A stretch of 64,000 bases of DNA from Croceicoccus pelagius (GCF_001661915.1 NZ_LYWY01000034.1:62001-126000); one strand, 5' to 3'. Counted from the stretch's first letter, positions 36,321-45,718 are shown. Translations and numbers: made by a program. Notes: generated by a model not told the origin, from the sequence alone.

Positions 36321-36944
36321 TTACTGGAGCGTTCCAGTCTCGTCGTCGTCGTGGCAGCCGTAGAACTGCATCAGCTGCACCAGCAGCTCGCACCGCTCGT
36401 TGAGGTCGTTGGCTTCGAGTAGAGCCTGCTTCGAAGCAGGATCAAACGGCGCAACTTGCGAGATTCCGTTGACGAGCGCCATGTCGTCAAGTCGGGACAC
36501 CTGCTCCCAATCGACCGAATAACCCTGCCGATCCGCGAACCGGCGCGATTCCTGTTCAAGCGAGGCACGCTCGATCGGGAGCAGCACCGCGTCCTCGTTC
36601 TCTTCCAACAGTTCGGCATCGATCTGGCGAAAAGGCGTCGTCACATCCAGTTCGCGCACCGTCCGGAACCGCGCAAGACCATCGAGCACGATGTTGAACC
36701 GCCCGTCCTCCAGCGCCTCAACCTCGTCGATGCGGCCCAGGCAGCCGATCTCGAACAGGGGTGAGCCTTCTGCCGGCCGAACGGGCTGGATCATCCCGAT
36801 CATCCGGTCGCGCGCCAGCGCGTCGGTAACCAGCGCGCGGTAACGCGGCTCGAAAATGTGCAGGGGCAGTTGCAGCCCGGGAAAGAGCAGCGCACCCGAC
36901 AGGGGAAAGATCGAGATGCGCGAGGTGTCGGTACCGGATCCCAT
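36321..36944 (-). CDS. LON substrate-binding domain protein
   Basis: 207 residues consisting of the N-terminal substrate-recognition domain of Lon protease without ATPase or protease parts. ISIFPLSGALLFPGLQLPLHIFEPRYRALV is the diagnostic opening, followed by GCLGRIDEVEALEDGRFNIVLDGLARFRT. Such stand-alone proteins probably bind unfolded or degron-bearing proteins; the partner is unknown. Two starts are possible, ATG 36944 (GGTAGG upstream) and TTG 36965. It follows the thioredoxin-TPR gene by 13 bases, a recurring proteobacterial pair. Confidence 0.9.
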   Translation of the reverse strand: MGSGTDTSRISIFPLSGALLFPGLQLPLHIFEPRYRALVTDALARDRMIGMIQPVRPAEGSPLFEIGCLGRIDEVEALEDGRFNIVLDGLARFRTVRELDVTTPFRQIDAELLEENEDAVLLPIERASLEQESRRFADRQGYSVDWEQVSRLDDMALVNGISQVAPFDPASKQALLEANDLNERCELLVQLMQFYGCHDDDETGTLQ

Positions 36945-36957
36945 TGGCCTACCGGCG

Positions 36958-37875
36958 TTATCCAAACAGGATCAGCGAAAGCTTGCGGCGCTGGGCTGCA
37001 ACCCAAGGGTCTTCGAGGCCGACGGCTTCGAATATCTGGAGCAGCTTGGCCTTGGCCGCGCCTTCCTGCCACTGCGGTTCCGTGCGGATCATCGACAGCA
37101 AGGTGTCCGCCGCCTCGTCGCGCGAACCGGCTGCGAAAGCGGCTTCGGCAAAAGCCATCTGCGCTTCCATGTCGGCCGGACGCTCCGCCGCAGCCTTGCG
37201 CAGGTTCTCAAGCTCGCTGTCATCGGGCTTGTTCTTGGCCAGCTCCAGCGCGGCAACGGCGCGTACGATCGCAGGGTCCTTGCGGACGTCCTCGGGCAGG
37301 CCCGCGATCGCGGCCTCTGCGTCCTCGATATGTCCCGCCTCGATCATGGAACGCAGCAGGCCTGCCTGCGCCTCGATATTGTCGGGTGTCATCTGCACGA
37401 TCTGCGCAAAGATGCCAGCCGCGCGTTCGGCATCGCCGCCAGCCAGCACTTCCTCGCCCATCGCCAGAAGCGGGGCGACATCCTGTGCCGGTTCATCACC
37501 TGCTGCGCCGGACTGAACCGGGAGCTGCGAGAGAAGCTGGTCGAGAATCTGCTTCAGCTGCGATTCGGTGCGCGCCTGCGTGAGGTCGGCCACCGGCTGC
37601 CCCTGGAACATGGCGTAAACGGTCGGGATCGAGCGGACCTGGAACTGCGAGGCGATGAACTGTTCTTCGTCGACGTTCACCTTGGCGAGAATCACGCCCT
37701 TGTCGGCATATTCCGCGGCGACCTTTTCCAGCACCGGGGTCAGCGCCTTGCACGGCCCGCACCATTCGGCCCAGAAATCGAGAATCACCAGCTTGGTCTT
37801 CGACGGCTCGACGATATTGTCGCGGAACCGTTCGACCGCTTTTTGCTCTTCGATGTTGAGGCCCATGCTCGCCAA
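36958..37875 (-). CDS. thioredoxin-like protein with TPR tail (YbbN/CnoX type)
   Basis: About 305 residues. An N-terminal thioredoxin domain with WCGPC in LDFWAEWCGPCKALTPVLE is followed by VNVDEEQFIASQFQVRSIPTVYAM, then a tetratricopeptide region (about residues 130-300, with ERAAGIFAQIVQMTPDNIEA and DEAADTLLSMIRTEPQW). This is the CnoX/YbbN layout, a chaperedoxin that protects proteins from oxidation and hands them to GroEL. The WCGPC active site is intact, unlike E. coli CnoX where it is changed. Starts TTG 37875 (AGGAGA upstream), ATG 37914 and ATG 37866 are all possible. Confidence 0.9.
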   Translation of the reverse strand: MASMGLNIEEQKAVERFRDNIVEPSKTKLVILDFWAEWCGPCKALTPVLEKVAAEYADKGVILAKVNVDEEQFIASQFQVRSIPTVYAMFQGQPVADLTQARTESQLKQILDQLLSQLPVQSGAAGDEPAQDVAPLLAMGEEVLAGGDAERAAGIFAQIVQMTPDNIEAQAGLLRSMIEAGHIEDAEAAIAGLPEDVRKDPAIVRAVAALELAKNKPDDSELENLRKAAAERPADMEAQMAFAEAAFAAGSRDEAADTLLSMIRTEPQWQEGAAKAKLLQIFEAVGLEDPWVAAQRRKLSLILFG

Positions 37876-38090
37876 GGGGGAAATCTCCTGTCTCTTCGTG
37901 CTTTGCGCCAGCATCCTGCGGCGTCGATCGTTGCAGGGCAATGTGGGGCAGCGGCCCGGTTTTTCCAAGGGTTCACAAAGAATGTGACGCGGAGTGAATT
38001 TTTCCGGTTGCAGGCCTGAAATACCCCTGTTAAAGGCGCGCCTCACCCCGACCGGAAGGGCTTCTTTCCAACCGGTTGCAGGCGTTCAGA

Positions 38091-38165
38091 GCGGGCGTAG
38101 CTCAGGGGTAGAGCACAACCTTGCCAAGGTTGGGGTCGAGGGTTCGAATCCCTTCGCCCGCTCCA
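38091..38165 (+). tRNA. tRNA-Gly (anticodon GCC)
   Basis: Full cloverleaf: acceptor GCGGGCG (38091-38097) pairs with CGCCCGC, D-arm GCTCAGGGGTAGAGC, anticodon stem CAACC/GGTTG with loop TTGCCAA giving anticodon GCC, T-arm GAGGG TTCGAAT CCCTT, discriminator T and an encoded CCA (38163-38165). Reads GGC/GGT glycine codons. Confidence 0.97.
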
Positions 38166-38246
38166 TTTTCCCACTTGGAAAACGAACGATCGCAGGCGCT
38201 TAGGCGCCATGCGGTCTGTTCGCGCACCTGCTTTCCGCGTCGGACC

Positions 38247-39104
38247 TCAGGGTCCGGTCCGGCTTACGATTCGCTGTGCATGATCGGCCAGCGTAACCAC
38301 CGGACTGTCGCCCAACCGACCGGAAATCGCCATGATTTCCAGCGCGAAGGCGCGGGCATTGTGCATGCGGATCAACGCCACTTCGTCGGCGTAACGATTG
38401 CCTCGCGCCGCTTCCTCTTCGGAATAGAGCGTGTCGAACCACAGCCCCCATTCTTCGTCCGTCATGACCTCTCTGGCGGCCAGATAGATCACCGGTCGGG
38501 CCATCCGCGCAGGCTCACCGAAACGATAGGCATGGGATGACGGCGCAACCTTTTGGTGAATGGCGGCGAGCATGCCCTTGCCCGCCTCCGGGTCCAGATC
38601 CGGATTCAGCGCCAGTTGCATCATGAGGTCCGCCCCATGCGCGACGCCGTGACGCCAGCCTTCGCCGGGCACGAAACCGCGGTAGTCGGTGATGCTCTCG
38701 AGGTAGAGCGCAGCGAACCTTGCAAGCCGGTAACGCTCGTCCTTGTCCAACCACGGCTCGATCCGGTCGGTCCGTGCAACTTCCGCCATGACCAGCACCG
38801 CAAACGGCCCCATGAAGCCTGCCTCGTCATGTCCCTCGATGGCAGGGGAAGCCGCCTCGGCCAGCAGATCTATCAGGTCTGCGCGCTTCTCGACCGTCAT
38901 GCGTCCTGCGCGCAGCGCGGTCACGAAGGCGCTGAAGGCCCCCTCGTCGCGAACGGCGGGGTCGGGCTCTCCCAGGCACGTAACCATGCCCGCCATGTCC
39001 TCCCGGCTTCCTGTAACGATCGCTTCGACGGCGTCGAAATCGGTGTCGGCATTGACCAGGGGACAAGCAGCGACGGCGGCAGCAACAAGCAGGCTGATCG
39101 GCAT
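38247..39104 (-). CDS. DUF2785-like exported protein
   Basis: 285 residues with a short N-terminal hydrophobic signal (PISLLVAAAVAACPLVNA), probably exported and perhaps a lipoprotein-like Cys. The core DYRGFVPGEGWRHGVAHGADLMMQLALNPDL resembles the conserved region of DUF2785, with GW-H-x-x-AHGAD typical. It is mostly helical. Function is unknown. It lies between tRNA-Gly and the divergent yghU gene. Confidence 0.7.
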   Translation of the reverse strand: MPISLLVAAAVAACPLVNADTDFDAVEAIVTGSREDMAGMVTCLGEPDPAVRDEGAFSAFVTALRAGRMTVEKRADLIDLLAEAASPAIEGHDEAGFMGPFAVLVMAEVARTDRIEPWLDKDERYRLARFAALYLESITDYRGFVPGEGWRHGVAHGADLMMQLALNPDLDPEAGKGMLAAIHQKVAPSSHAYRFGEPARMARPVIYLAAREVMTDEEWGLWFDTLYSEEEAARGNRYADEVALIRMHNARAFALEIMAISGRLGDSPVVTLADHAQRIVSRTGP

Positions 39105-39210
39105 GGGTGCAGGTTCTCACCCTGCAGAGCCTTCCTGTCCAGTGCTTGCGATCACCCGATCGCTGCCTATCTGCACAGCGTATCTTTCCCCTCAAAGGAC
39201 TTATGCCGCC

Positions 39211-40047
39211 ATGACCGAGACCTACACCCCGCCCGAAATCTGGAAGTGGGACGATCAGGGCAGCGGGGAATGGACTTCGATCAACCGGCCCTTCGCGGGT
39301 GCGCGCACAGAAAAGGACCTGCCGCGCGGCGAGCATCCTTTCCAGCTCCATTCGCAAGGCACGCCGAACGGCCAGAAAGTTACCATCCTTTTCGAAGAAC
39401 TGCTGGCCGCAGGACATGATGGCGCACAATACGACGCCTGGCCGATCTGGATCGGTGACAGTGACCAGTTCACGTCCGGCTTTGTCGAGATCAATCCGAA
39501 CTCGAAAATCCCGGCGCTGATCGACCTGACCGGTCCGGAACCGATCCGCCTTTTCGAATCGGGTTCGATCCTGCTGCACCTTGCCGAAAAGTTCGGGGCC
39601 TTCATCCCGACCGATCCGGCGGGCCGGGCCGAATGTCTGAACTGGCTGTTCTGGCAGATGGGCAGCGCGCCCTATCTGGGCGGCGGCTTCGGGCATTTCT
39701 ACGCCTATGCGCCCTATCCGATGGAGTACCCGATCGACCGTTTCACGATGGAAACGAAGCGGCAGCTCGACGTACTCGACAAGCAGCTGGCATCGCGCGA
39801 ATTCATCGCCGGGGACGACTACACCATCGCCGACATCGCGATCTGGCCCTGGTACGGAAAGCTCGCGCTCGACAAGTCGTACAAGAACGCAGGCACTTTC
39901 CTGCAAGTACAGGAATATAGAAACGTGCAGCGCTGGGCCGCGCAAATCGGAGAGCGCATGGCCGTGCGCCGGGGTGAGATCGTGAACCAGCGCGATGGCG
40001 CACCCGAACGGCATAGCGCGGCCGATATCGACGCGGCTATGGAATAA
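39211..40047 (+). CDS. yghU: glutathione-dependent disulfide-bond oxidoreductase YghU (GST family)
   Basis: 278-residue GST of the Nu class. N-terminal YTPPEIWKWDDQGSGEW and NRPFAGARTEKDLPRGEHPFQLHSQGTPNGQKVTILFEEL are diagnostic of YghU. ESGSILLHLAEKFGAF is the glutathione-binding turn and SREFIAGDDYTIADIAIWPWYG the C-terminal helical signature. The enzyme reduces disulfides with two glutathiones and lacks a catalytic Cys. Free-standing. Confidence 0.93.
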   Translation: MTETYTPPEIWKWDDQGSGEWTSINRPFAGARTEKDLPRGEHPFQLHSQGTPNGQKVTILFEELLAAGHDGAQYDAWPIWIGDSDQFTSGFVEINPNSKIPALIDLTGPEPIRLFESGSILLHLAEKFGAFIPTDPAGRAECLNWLFWQMGSAPYLGGGFGHFYAYAPYPMEYPIDRFTMETKRQLDVLDKQLASREFIAGDDYTIADIAIWPWYGKLALDKSYKNAGTFLQVQEYRNVQRWAAQIGERMAVRRGEIVNQRDGAPERHSAADIDAAME

Positions 40048-40119
40048 GCCTCTTCTTTCCGATGGTTTGACCGCGAGGCTCCTCCCCGCCATGAAGGCGC
40101 AAACCTTCGGGGAGAAGAA

Positions 40120-41445
40120 ATGCTAAGCTGGATCGGGCTCATCGGTGGCCTCGCCCTTCTGATCTGGATGACGGTCAGGGGGATCAACATCCTCATCGCA
40201 GGGCCGGTCGCCGCGCTTGTCGTGGCGGTCACTGCGGGCCTGCCGCTGCTGCCGCCGCTCGCCGCGACGCTGGCGGACGGGACGGCGGCGCCCGATTATG
40301 CCAGCAGCTACATGGCCGGGTTCTCCAGCTTCCTTGCCGACTGGTTCCTGATGTTCCTGCTTGGCGCGATCTTCGGCGAGGTCATGGCTGCGTCCGGCGC
40401 TGCGGCCTCGGTCGCGCGGTTCATCACGCACAAGCTGGGTAGCAAATATGCGCTGGCCGCCACCGTCCTTGCCTGCGCGGTCCTGACTTATGGCGGGGTC
40501 AGCGTCTTCATCGTGGCGTTCTCGGTCTATGGCCTGGCGGTCGAACTTTTCCGCGAGGCGAACCTGCCGCGCCGCTTCATCCCCGGCGCTCTGGCATTCG
40601 GTTCGGTGACCTTCACTATGACCAGCGCGGGCAGCCCTGAAATCCAGAACCTGATCCCGATGCCCTATCTCGGTACTACGGCCTATGCGGCTTGGGAAGT
40701 CAGCCTTGTCGTCGCGCTGTTCATGGCGACGCTAGGCTACATCCTTCTGTCGCGCATGGTGAAGAAGGCGGTGCTTGCGGGTGAAGGTTTCTCAACGCGC
40801 GAGTCTGACGAGAGGTTCGAGGTCGACACCACCCTGCCCTCTCCGCTGCTGGCGATCATGCCGCTTGTCGGCGTGCTGGGCGTATTCCTGATCTCCCAGT
40901 CGCTGGGCAAGTGGGCGCTGGTCCTCGCGCTCGGCTCGGGGGTCGCGCTGGCCTGTATGGTCGGGTGGAGCGAGCGTGGGCGGTTTGCCGCGACGTTCTC
41001 ACGCGGAGCGACGGGAGCGGTGGTCGCGATCACCAACACTTGCGCCGTGGTCGGCTTCGGCTCGGTCGCCAAGCTGTCGCCCGCGTTCCTTCAAGCGCTC
41101 GACGCCGTTCAGGCCATTCCGGGCAGCCCGCTGATCGGCGCCGCTATCGCGGTGACCGTCATCGCGGGCCTCACCGGCAGCGCCTCGGGCGGGCAGACGA
41201 TAGCCCTGCCTCTAATTGCACCGCACTACCTTGATGCAGGGGCGAATCCGGAAGAACTGCACCGTGTCGTCGCGATCGCCTCAGGTGCGCTCGATAGCCT
41301 GCCGCACAATGGATATGTCGTGACGACGATCCGTGCGGTCTGCGGCGAAACGCACCAGGCCGCCTACAAGGCAGTGGCGGCGACGACCGTGATAGTGCCG
41401 GTGATCGGCACGATCCTCGCGCTGGTGCTGTTCTCGATCTTCTAG
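40120..41445 (+). CDS. GntP-family permease
   Basis: 441-residue integral membrane protein with about twelve helices. SYMAGFSSFLADWFLMFLLGAIFGEVM, the loop TYGGVSVFIVAFSVYGLA, TMTSAGSPEIQNLIPMPYLGTT and GLTGSASGGQTIALPLIAP, and ASGALDSLPHNGYVVTTI are characteristic of GntP/hydroxybutyrate permease-type proton symporters. The close arrangement with PHNG resembles the subgroup annotated for hydroxybutyrate or organic acids rather than gluconate; the substrate is uncertain. Transcribed alone toward the dcd gene. Confidence 0.88.
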   Translation: MLSWIGLIGGLALLIWMTVRGINILIAGPVAALVVAVTAGLPLLPPLAATLADGTAAPDYASSYMAGFSSFLADWFLMFLLGAIFGEVMAASGAAASVARFITHKLGSKYALAATVLACAVLTYGGVSVFIVAFSVYGLAVELFREANLPRRFIPGALAFGSVTFTMTSAGSPEIQNLIPMPYLGTTAYAAWEVSLVVALFMATLGYILLSRMVKKAVLAGEGFSTRESDERFEVDTTLPSPLLAIMPLVGVLGVFLISQSLGKWALVLALGSGVALACMVGWSERGRFAATFSRGATGAVVAITNTCAVVGFGSVAKLSPAFLQALDAVQAIPGSPLIGAAIAVTVIAGLTGSASGGQTIALPLIAPHYLDAGANPEELHRVVAIASGALDSLPHNGYVVTTIRAVCGETHQAAYKAVAATTVIVPVIGTILALVLFSIF

Positions 41446-41469
41446 GGCGTTACAGGAACTTCCAGGGAG

Positions 41470-42024
41470 TTACAGGCGCGGAAGCGTCACGCCCTTCTGG
41501 CCCATGTACTTGCCAGCGCGGTCGGCATAGCTCGTCTCGCAAGGCTCGTTCCCCTTGAGAAAGAGGAACTGGCACGCGCCTTCGTTGGCATAGATCTTTG
41601 CGGGCAGCGGCGTCGTGTTCGAAAATTCAAGCGTGACGTGCCCTTCCCAGCCCGGTTCGAGCGGAGTGACGTTCACGATGATGCCGCAGCGCGCATACGT
41701 GCTCTTGCCAAGGCAGATGACCAGCACGTCGCGCGGCACGCGGAAGTATTCGACCGTGCGTGCCAGTGCGAAGGAATTGGGCGGGATGATGCAGCAGTCG
41801 GTCTTCTTGTCGACGAACGAATTGCTGGCGAAATCCTTGGGATCGACGATGGCGCTGTCGATGTTGGTGAAGATCTTGAACTCGTCCGCCACGCGCGCGT
41901 CATAGCCATAAGACGACAGACCGTAGGAGATGCAGCCGTCGCGGCGCTGCGCCTCCACGAAAGGCTCGATCATCGCCTCGTTCTGCGCCTTGTCGCGAAT
42001 CCACTTGTCGGAAAGAATCGCCAT
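41470..42024 (-). CDS. dcd: dCTP deaminase
   Basis: Deaminates dCTP to dUTP for thymidylate synthesis. 184 residues. [13 protein letters not shown] at the start, [70 protein letters not shown] (read as separate motifs) and the terminal [12 protein letters not shown] are all family-typical, including the catalytic Glu in HVTLEFSN. Monofunctional type, since no dUTPase-specific features are visible. ATG 42024. Confidence 0.97.
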   Translation of the reverse strand: MAILSDKWIRDKAQNEAMIEPFVEAQRRDGCISYGLSSYGYDARVADEFKIFTNIDSAIVDPKDFASNSFVDKKTDCCIIPPNSFALARTVEYFRVPRDVLVICLGKSTYARCGIIVNVTPLEPGWEGHVTLEFSNTTPLPAKIYANEGACQFLFLKGNEPCETSYADRAGKYMGQKGVTLPRL

Positions 42025-42120
42025 GCCTTCACCCGTCTCCTTGCAGCGACGGTTTCCTTGCCCGTTCCGGCAAAGCGGGGGCAACCCTAGCCGCCCGATA
42101 GGTCGTGGATTACGCGGGCG

Positions 42121-42819
42121 TCAGGGCCGCGCGACAAGCCACGCGACCGGCCCCTCGACCGGACCGACACGGACAGAGGCATTGGCCGTCCACAGGGCCC
42201 AGGGGCGTCCGGCATAGTCCGGTTCCAGCCAGTCGCGCGACAGCCACAATTGTCGCTCTGCCCGCGCGCCGAAGCCGTACTCGTCTTCGAACGAAGCCGA
42301 CGGGGCAAGAATCGCGCGCTTTCCCGAGTGCATCTCGATCTGGTTGAGAAAAACGACCAGTTCCGATTCCAGCTCGGCCGGACGGACCCGCGGGCTGCAA
42401 TCCTCGCCCGAACGCGCCAGCACGACGGCGGGCGGCAGCATGTCGGCATCGCGGGGCACGATGGTCACGAAATTGGCCGACTGCTCGTCCGCGCGGCGGC
42501 AGGGATCATAGACGTGGACCGGGCCTGCCTTCATTCCCGCCTCGCTCATCTCCTCCACCGTTTCGGGAAAGCGTTCGTTGCGCGTTCCCGCACCCAGACT
42601 GGCGGTGACATAGCCGAAGCTGGCCCCCACCCCGGGCAGTTCGGGAATGGAAATCGCATTCTCGTTTCCCGTCAGCCATACGCCCTGCACGGGATATTCC
42701 GCCCCGTCGGGCCGCCAGTGCGACAGCTTCCACCACAGAACGCCCACGATGGCCGCGATCAGGGCCAGCGCGATCAGCCACAGGCCCGGCCTGTGCCGGA
42801 GCGTCCGCTTGCCCGCCAT
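42121..42819 (-). CDS. GH25-like membrane-anchored protein, catalytic residues apparently lost
   Basis: 232 residues: basic N-terminus and one transmembrane helix (WLIALALIAAIVGVLWW), then a domain similar to GH25 lysozymes of sphingomonads. Expected family landmarks are a GxDVS motif in the first strand and a DxE-like motif in the fourth. Here the equivalents read VQGVWLTGNEN and VVLARSGEDC, so the acidic residues expected for catalysis are not where they should be. The remaining scaffold (VHVYDPCRRADEQSANFVTIVPRDADMLPP and the C-terminal DYAGRPWALW strand) is conserved. It is probably a pseudoenzyme or peptidoglycan-binding derivative; this rests on remembered family patterns. It follows UPF0262 by four bases. 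Confidence 0.6.
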   Translation of the reverse strand: MAGKRTLRHRPGLWLIALALIAAIVGVLWWKLSHWRPDGAEYPVQGVWLTGNENAISIPELPGVGASFGYVTASLGAGTRNERFPETVEEMSEAGMKAGPVHVYDPCRRADEQSANFVTIVPRDADMLPPAVVLARSGEDCSPRVRPAELESELVVFLNQIEMHSGKRAILAPSASFEDEYGFGARAERQLWLSRDWLEPDYAGRPWALWTANASVRVGPVEGPVAWLVARP

Positions 42820-42823
42820 AGCC

Positions 42824-43306
42824 TCAGCCCCGGATGTGCAGGACGCAGATAAGCGTGAAGAGACGGCGCGCGGTCGCAAAGTCGGTGTCGACCTTGCCTT
42901 CCAGCCGTTCGAGCAGCAGTTCCGCCGCGTTGTTGTGGACCCCGCGCCGGGCCATGTCGATCGTCTCGATCTCTTGCGGGCTCGCCTTGCGGATCGCCTG
43001 ATAATAGCTGTCGCAGATCGCGAAATATTCGCGGATCGGGCGGCGGAATCGGGCAAGGCCAAGCAGCAGAACTTCGAGCTGGTTGCCCGCTTCGTTCGCG
43101 ATGTCGATCGACAACCGGCCGTCGACCACCGACAAGACAAGCTTGTACGGCCCCTCGTGCCCCGCCTCGAACGCACGAAGCGGCTTGAAGGTGTTGTCCT
43201 CGATCAGGTCGAAGATCGCGATCCGGCGCTCCTGCTCGATGTCAGGGTTGCGCCACAGGATCGTCGCCTCGTCCAGCGAGATGTCTATGATGCGAGGGTC
43301 CGCCAT
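42824..43306 (-). CDS. UPF0262 family protein
   Basis: 160-residue protein of the UPF0262 family restricted mainly to alphaproteobacteria. MADPRIIDISLDEATILWRNPDIEQERRIAIFDLIEDNTF is the family's conserved N-terminus; helices with YFAICDSYYQAIRKASPQEIETIDMARRGVHNNAAELL follow. No function is established. The ATG at 43306 is well supported. It is probably co-transcribed with the GH25-like gene. Confidence 0.92.
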   Translation of the reverse strand: MADPRIIDISLDEATILWRNPDIEQERRIAIFDLIEDNTFKPLRAFEAGHEGPYKLVLSVVDGRLSIDIANEAGNQLEVLLLGLARFRRPIREYFAICDSYYQAIRKASPQEIETIDMARRGVHNNAAELLLERLEGKVDTDFATARRLFTLICVLHIRG

Positions 43307-43368
43307 GGCTAACCCTGCCATCGCAAATGCCGCGCCGCTGGACAAGCGGGCATTGGTGCAATCCACGC

Positions 43369-43902
43369 CTAGGCTTGTTGCAGGCGATCCAGATCTTCGG
43401 GGGTGTTCACATTTGCGGGCGGTTCGGGCAGGTCGATCAGCCGCGCGCCCGCCCTTTCGGCAAAGTGCAGGACCGAGCGGCGCTCCGCTCCGGTGAGGAT
43501 TTGTTCCAGCGTGGGCAGCGCCGATACAGGCCAGAGCCCGATAACCGGCTGGCTTTCTGCACAGGCCGGTCCGGGCGACAGGTGATCGAGCAGGTCGGCA
43601 GGCAGGTTCACGCTGTCCACGCCGCAAGTCAGGACGGCGAAAAACCCATTATCGCGCGCATGGCGCAGCGCCCCTGCAAGTCCGCCAAGCGGCCCCATAC
43701 CGGCCTGCGGCCAGTCCGCGACTGTCGGGACCGACGCTTCCGCACGCCCGACGACGACCACGGCCTCGCAGAAACCGAAAAGAGCAGCGACAGCCCGGTC
43801 CATCAGCGTCTGGCCATCGAGCTTCGCCAGCGCCTTGTCGCTGCCGAAGCGGGTGGACTCGCCGCCGGCAAGCACGCATCCGAGTATCGTCTCGACCGTC
43901 AT
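43369..43902 (-). CDS. mobA: molybdenum cofactor guanylyltransferase
   Basis: Attaches GMP to molybdopterin to form the bis-MGD cofactor; cytosolic. 177 residues. GCVLAGGESTRFGSDKALAKLDGQTLMDRA is the NTP-transferase signature (LAGG-x-S-x-RFG-x-DKA), and MGPLGGLAGALRHA plus the GVDSVNLPADLL segment give the substrate site. ATG 43902 has GGGGAG upstream; ATG 43917 is an alternative. No other molybdenum cofactor genes are in the window. Confidence 0.93.
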   Translation of the reverse strand: MTVETILGCVLAGGESTRFGSDKALAKLDGQTLMDRAVAALFGFCEAVVVVGRAEASVPTVADWPQAGMGPLGGLAGALRHARDNGFFAVLTCGVDSVNLPADLLDHLSPGPACAESQPVIGLWPVSALPTLEQILTGAERRSVLHFAERAGARLIDLPEPPANVNTPEDLDRLQQA

Positions 43903-44066
43903 TTTGCGTCTCCCCATCGACACATGCTTCGCGACTTGCCCACTATTTGCCAAATCGTGTGCATCACGTGTTGACGCGGGGGTTACTCCTGCGTCAATCG
44001 GAATTGTGCCGGTTCGGGGGAACGGGCGCGGGGGACCCAACAGGGAAAGGCATCGTTTCTTCGGCC

Positions 44067-44738
44067 ATGTGGCGGCTTTACCAGTTTCCGCTCTGCCCGT
44101 TCAGCCGCAAGCTGCGCCTGCTGCTTGCGGAAAAAGGCGTGTCTTTCGAACTCGTTCGCGAAAATCCGTGGGAAATGCGGGACGAATTTTTCCTCATGAA
44201 CCCGACGGGCCGCACGCCCGTGATGCGCGAACCGGCAAAGAACATCACCCTGTCGGACAGCCGCGCCATTGCCGAGTATTTCGAGGAGACGATCCCGAAG
44301 AACCCGATGATCAACGGCACGGCCACGAACCGCGCGGAAATCCGCCGGTTGATGGCCTTGTTCGACGAAAACTTCTTCGGCGACGTCACCGGCCCGCTGC
44401 TGATGGAAAGATACACCAAGCGGGTCGTCGCGCGGCAGGCACCCAATTCCACCGCGCTGCGTAACGCGATGCGGCTGGCGGACGAACATCTCGACTATGT
44501 CGACTACCTGATCGATCATCGTCCCTGGCTTGCCGGTTCGACGATGAGCCTTGCCGATCTGACGGCTGCGGCACAGATTTCGGTCGCGGATTACCTCGGC
44601 GGCATCAACTGGCAGGGGCACGAACAGGCGCGCAGCTGGTATTCGGTGTTCAAGAGCCGGCCCAGTTTCCAGCCGCTTCTGGCGGACAGGATGGAAGGCG
44701 TGCCGCCGCCGAGGCACTATTCCGACATCAACGCCTGA
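44067..44738 (+). CDS. glutathione S-transferase-fold protein (possible FzlA homologue)
   Basis: 223 residues. The N-terminal thioredoxin-like subdomain begins MWRLYQFPLCPFSRKLRLLLAEKGVSFELV; a CPFS motif and NPTGRTPVM with the DSRAIAEYFEE turn follow, then an all-helical C-terminal domain (ADEHLDYVDYLIDHRPWLAGSTMSLADLTAAA). The arrangement and the N-terminal wording resemble FzlA, a GST-fold protein that binds FtsZ and curves filaments in alphaproteobacteria, but I cannot confirm this over an ordinary GST. Divergent from mobA. Confidence 0.8.
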   Translation: MWRLYQFPLCPFSRKLRLLLAEKGVSFELVRENPWEMRDEFFLMNPTGRTPVMREPAKNITLSDSRAIAEYFEETIPKNPMINGTATNRAEIRRLMALFDENFFGDVTGPLLMERYTKRVVARQAPNSTALRNAMRLADEHLDYVDYLIDHRPWLAGSTMSLADLTAAAQISVADYLGGINWQGHEQARSWYSVFKSRPSFQPLLADRMEGVPPPRHYSDINA

Positions 44739-44770
44739 TTATCCGATTGCGGCCCTTTCGGGTCAGCTGC

Positions 44771-45718
44771 TCAGATGCCTGCTTCGTGGAAGCGGCCATG
44801 CTTGCGGAAACGCGTCATCCAGCGGTCGAGGAACAGCGTCATCGGCGACGGTTCTATGCCCAGCTTGGCAAAGCCGGGGCATTCGCCGCTTGCCACGTTA
44901 CCCTGTGATAGCATTTCGTACTGGTCGCTGCTGATCGGCGCGCCCGGCAGCCAGCCGGTGGCCTTTGCAAAGGTGCGACCTGCAAAATCGGGCAGCGGCA
45001 GGAAACCGCGCGAACGGTCCTGCGACTTCGCGATACGCTCGTTCAGTTCAAGCATCGTGAGCACTTCGGGCCCGGCCAGTTCATAAGTCTTGCCCGCCAG
45101 CGACGGGTTTTCGAGCACCTTGACGATCGCACCGGCCACGTCCTCGACATGGACGGGCTGGAGCTTCGCGTCGGGTGCGAAGACCGGCAGGAACGGCAGG
45201 GTCGAAATGAGGCCGCCGAACATGTTGAGGAATTCGTCGTCCTCACCGAAGATGATCGAGGGACGGATGATCGTCGCACCGGGGAACGCTTCGGTCACGG
45301 CCTGTTCGCCAATGCCCTTCGAACGCTGGTAGGCGACTTCGCTGTCGACATTCGCGCCGATGGCCGAAACATGGACGAAGGCGGTTGCGCCGGCCTTCCT
45401 GGCCAGTTCCGCCGCACGGCCGGCGCCGCTGCCCTGCACGGCGTCGAGATCGCCGTCGAACGCGCCGACGAGGTTCACGACCATGTCGGAGCCTGCCACG
45501 ATCGCCTCGACCGATTTGGGATTGCGGATGTCCATCGCGGCGAACTGGAGCTGGCCGAGATTGGCCAGCGGCTTCAGGTGCCAGGACTTCTTGGGATCGC
45601 GGCTCGCAACGCGCAAACGGACGCCCTTGCGCAGGAGATCCTGCGCGACGCGGGTTCCGAGAAAACCGCTTCCGCCGATGAGAGTGACGAGCTTGCCGGC
45701 CAGATTCGAGGACGCCAT
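44771..45718 (-). CDS. NAD(P)-binding protein, NDUFA9-like atypical short-chain dehydrogenase
   Basis: 315 residues. A Rossmann motif VTLIGGSGFLGTRVAQDLL near residue 13 opens an extended SDR fold (NmrA/NDUFA9 group). FVHVSAIGANVDSEVAYQRSKGIGEQAVTE and ATIIRPSIIFGEDDEFLNMFGGLI match the NDUFA9-like family, whose mitochondrial member is a complex I accessory subunit and whose bacterial members are often called complex I NDUFA9 subunit family protein. ATG 45718 follows AGGGCAGGAC. No nuo genes are nearby. Confidence 0.86.
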   Translation of the reverse strand: MASSNLAGKLVTLIGGSGFLGTRVAQDLLRKGVRLRVASRDPKKSWHLKPLANLGQLQFAAMDIRNPKSVEAIVAGSDMVVNLVGAFDGDLDAVQGSGAGRAAELARKAGATAFVHVSAIGANVDSEVAYQRSKGIGEQAVTEAFPGATIIRPSIIFGEDDEFLNMFGGLISTLPFLPVFAPDAKLQPVHVEDVAGAIVKVLENPSLAGKTYELAGPEVLTMLELNERIAKSQDRSRGFLPLPDFAGRTFAKATGWLPGAPISSDQYEMLSQGNVASGECPGFAKLGIEPSPMTLFLDRWMTRFRKHGRFHEAGI

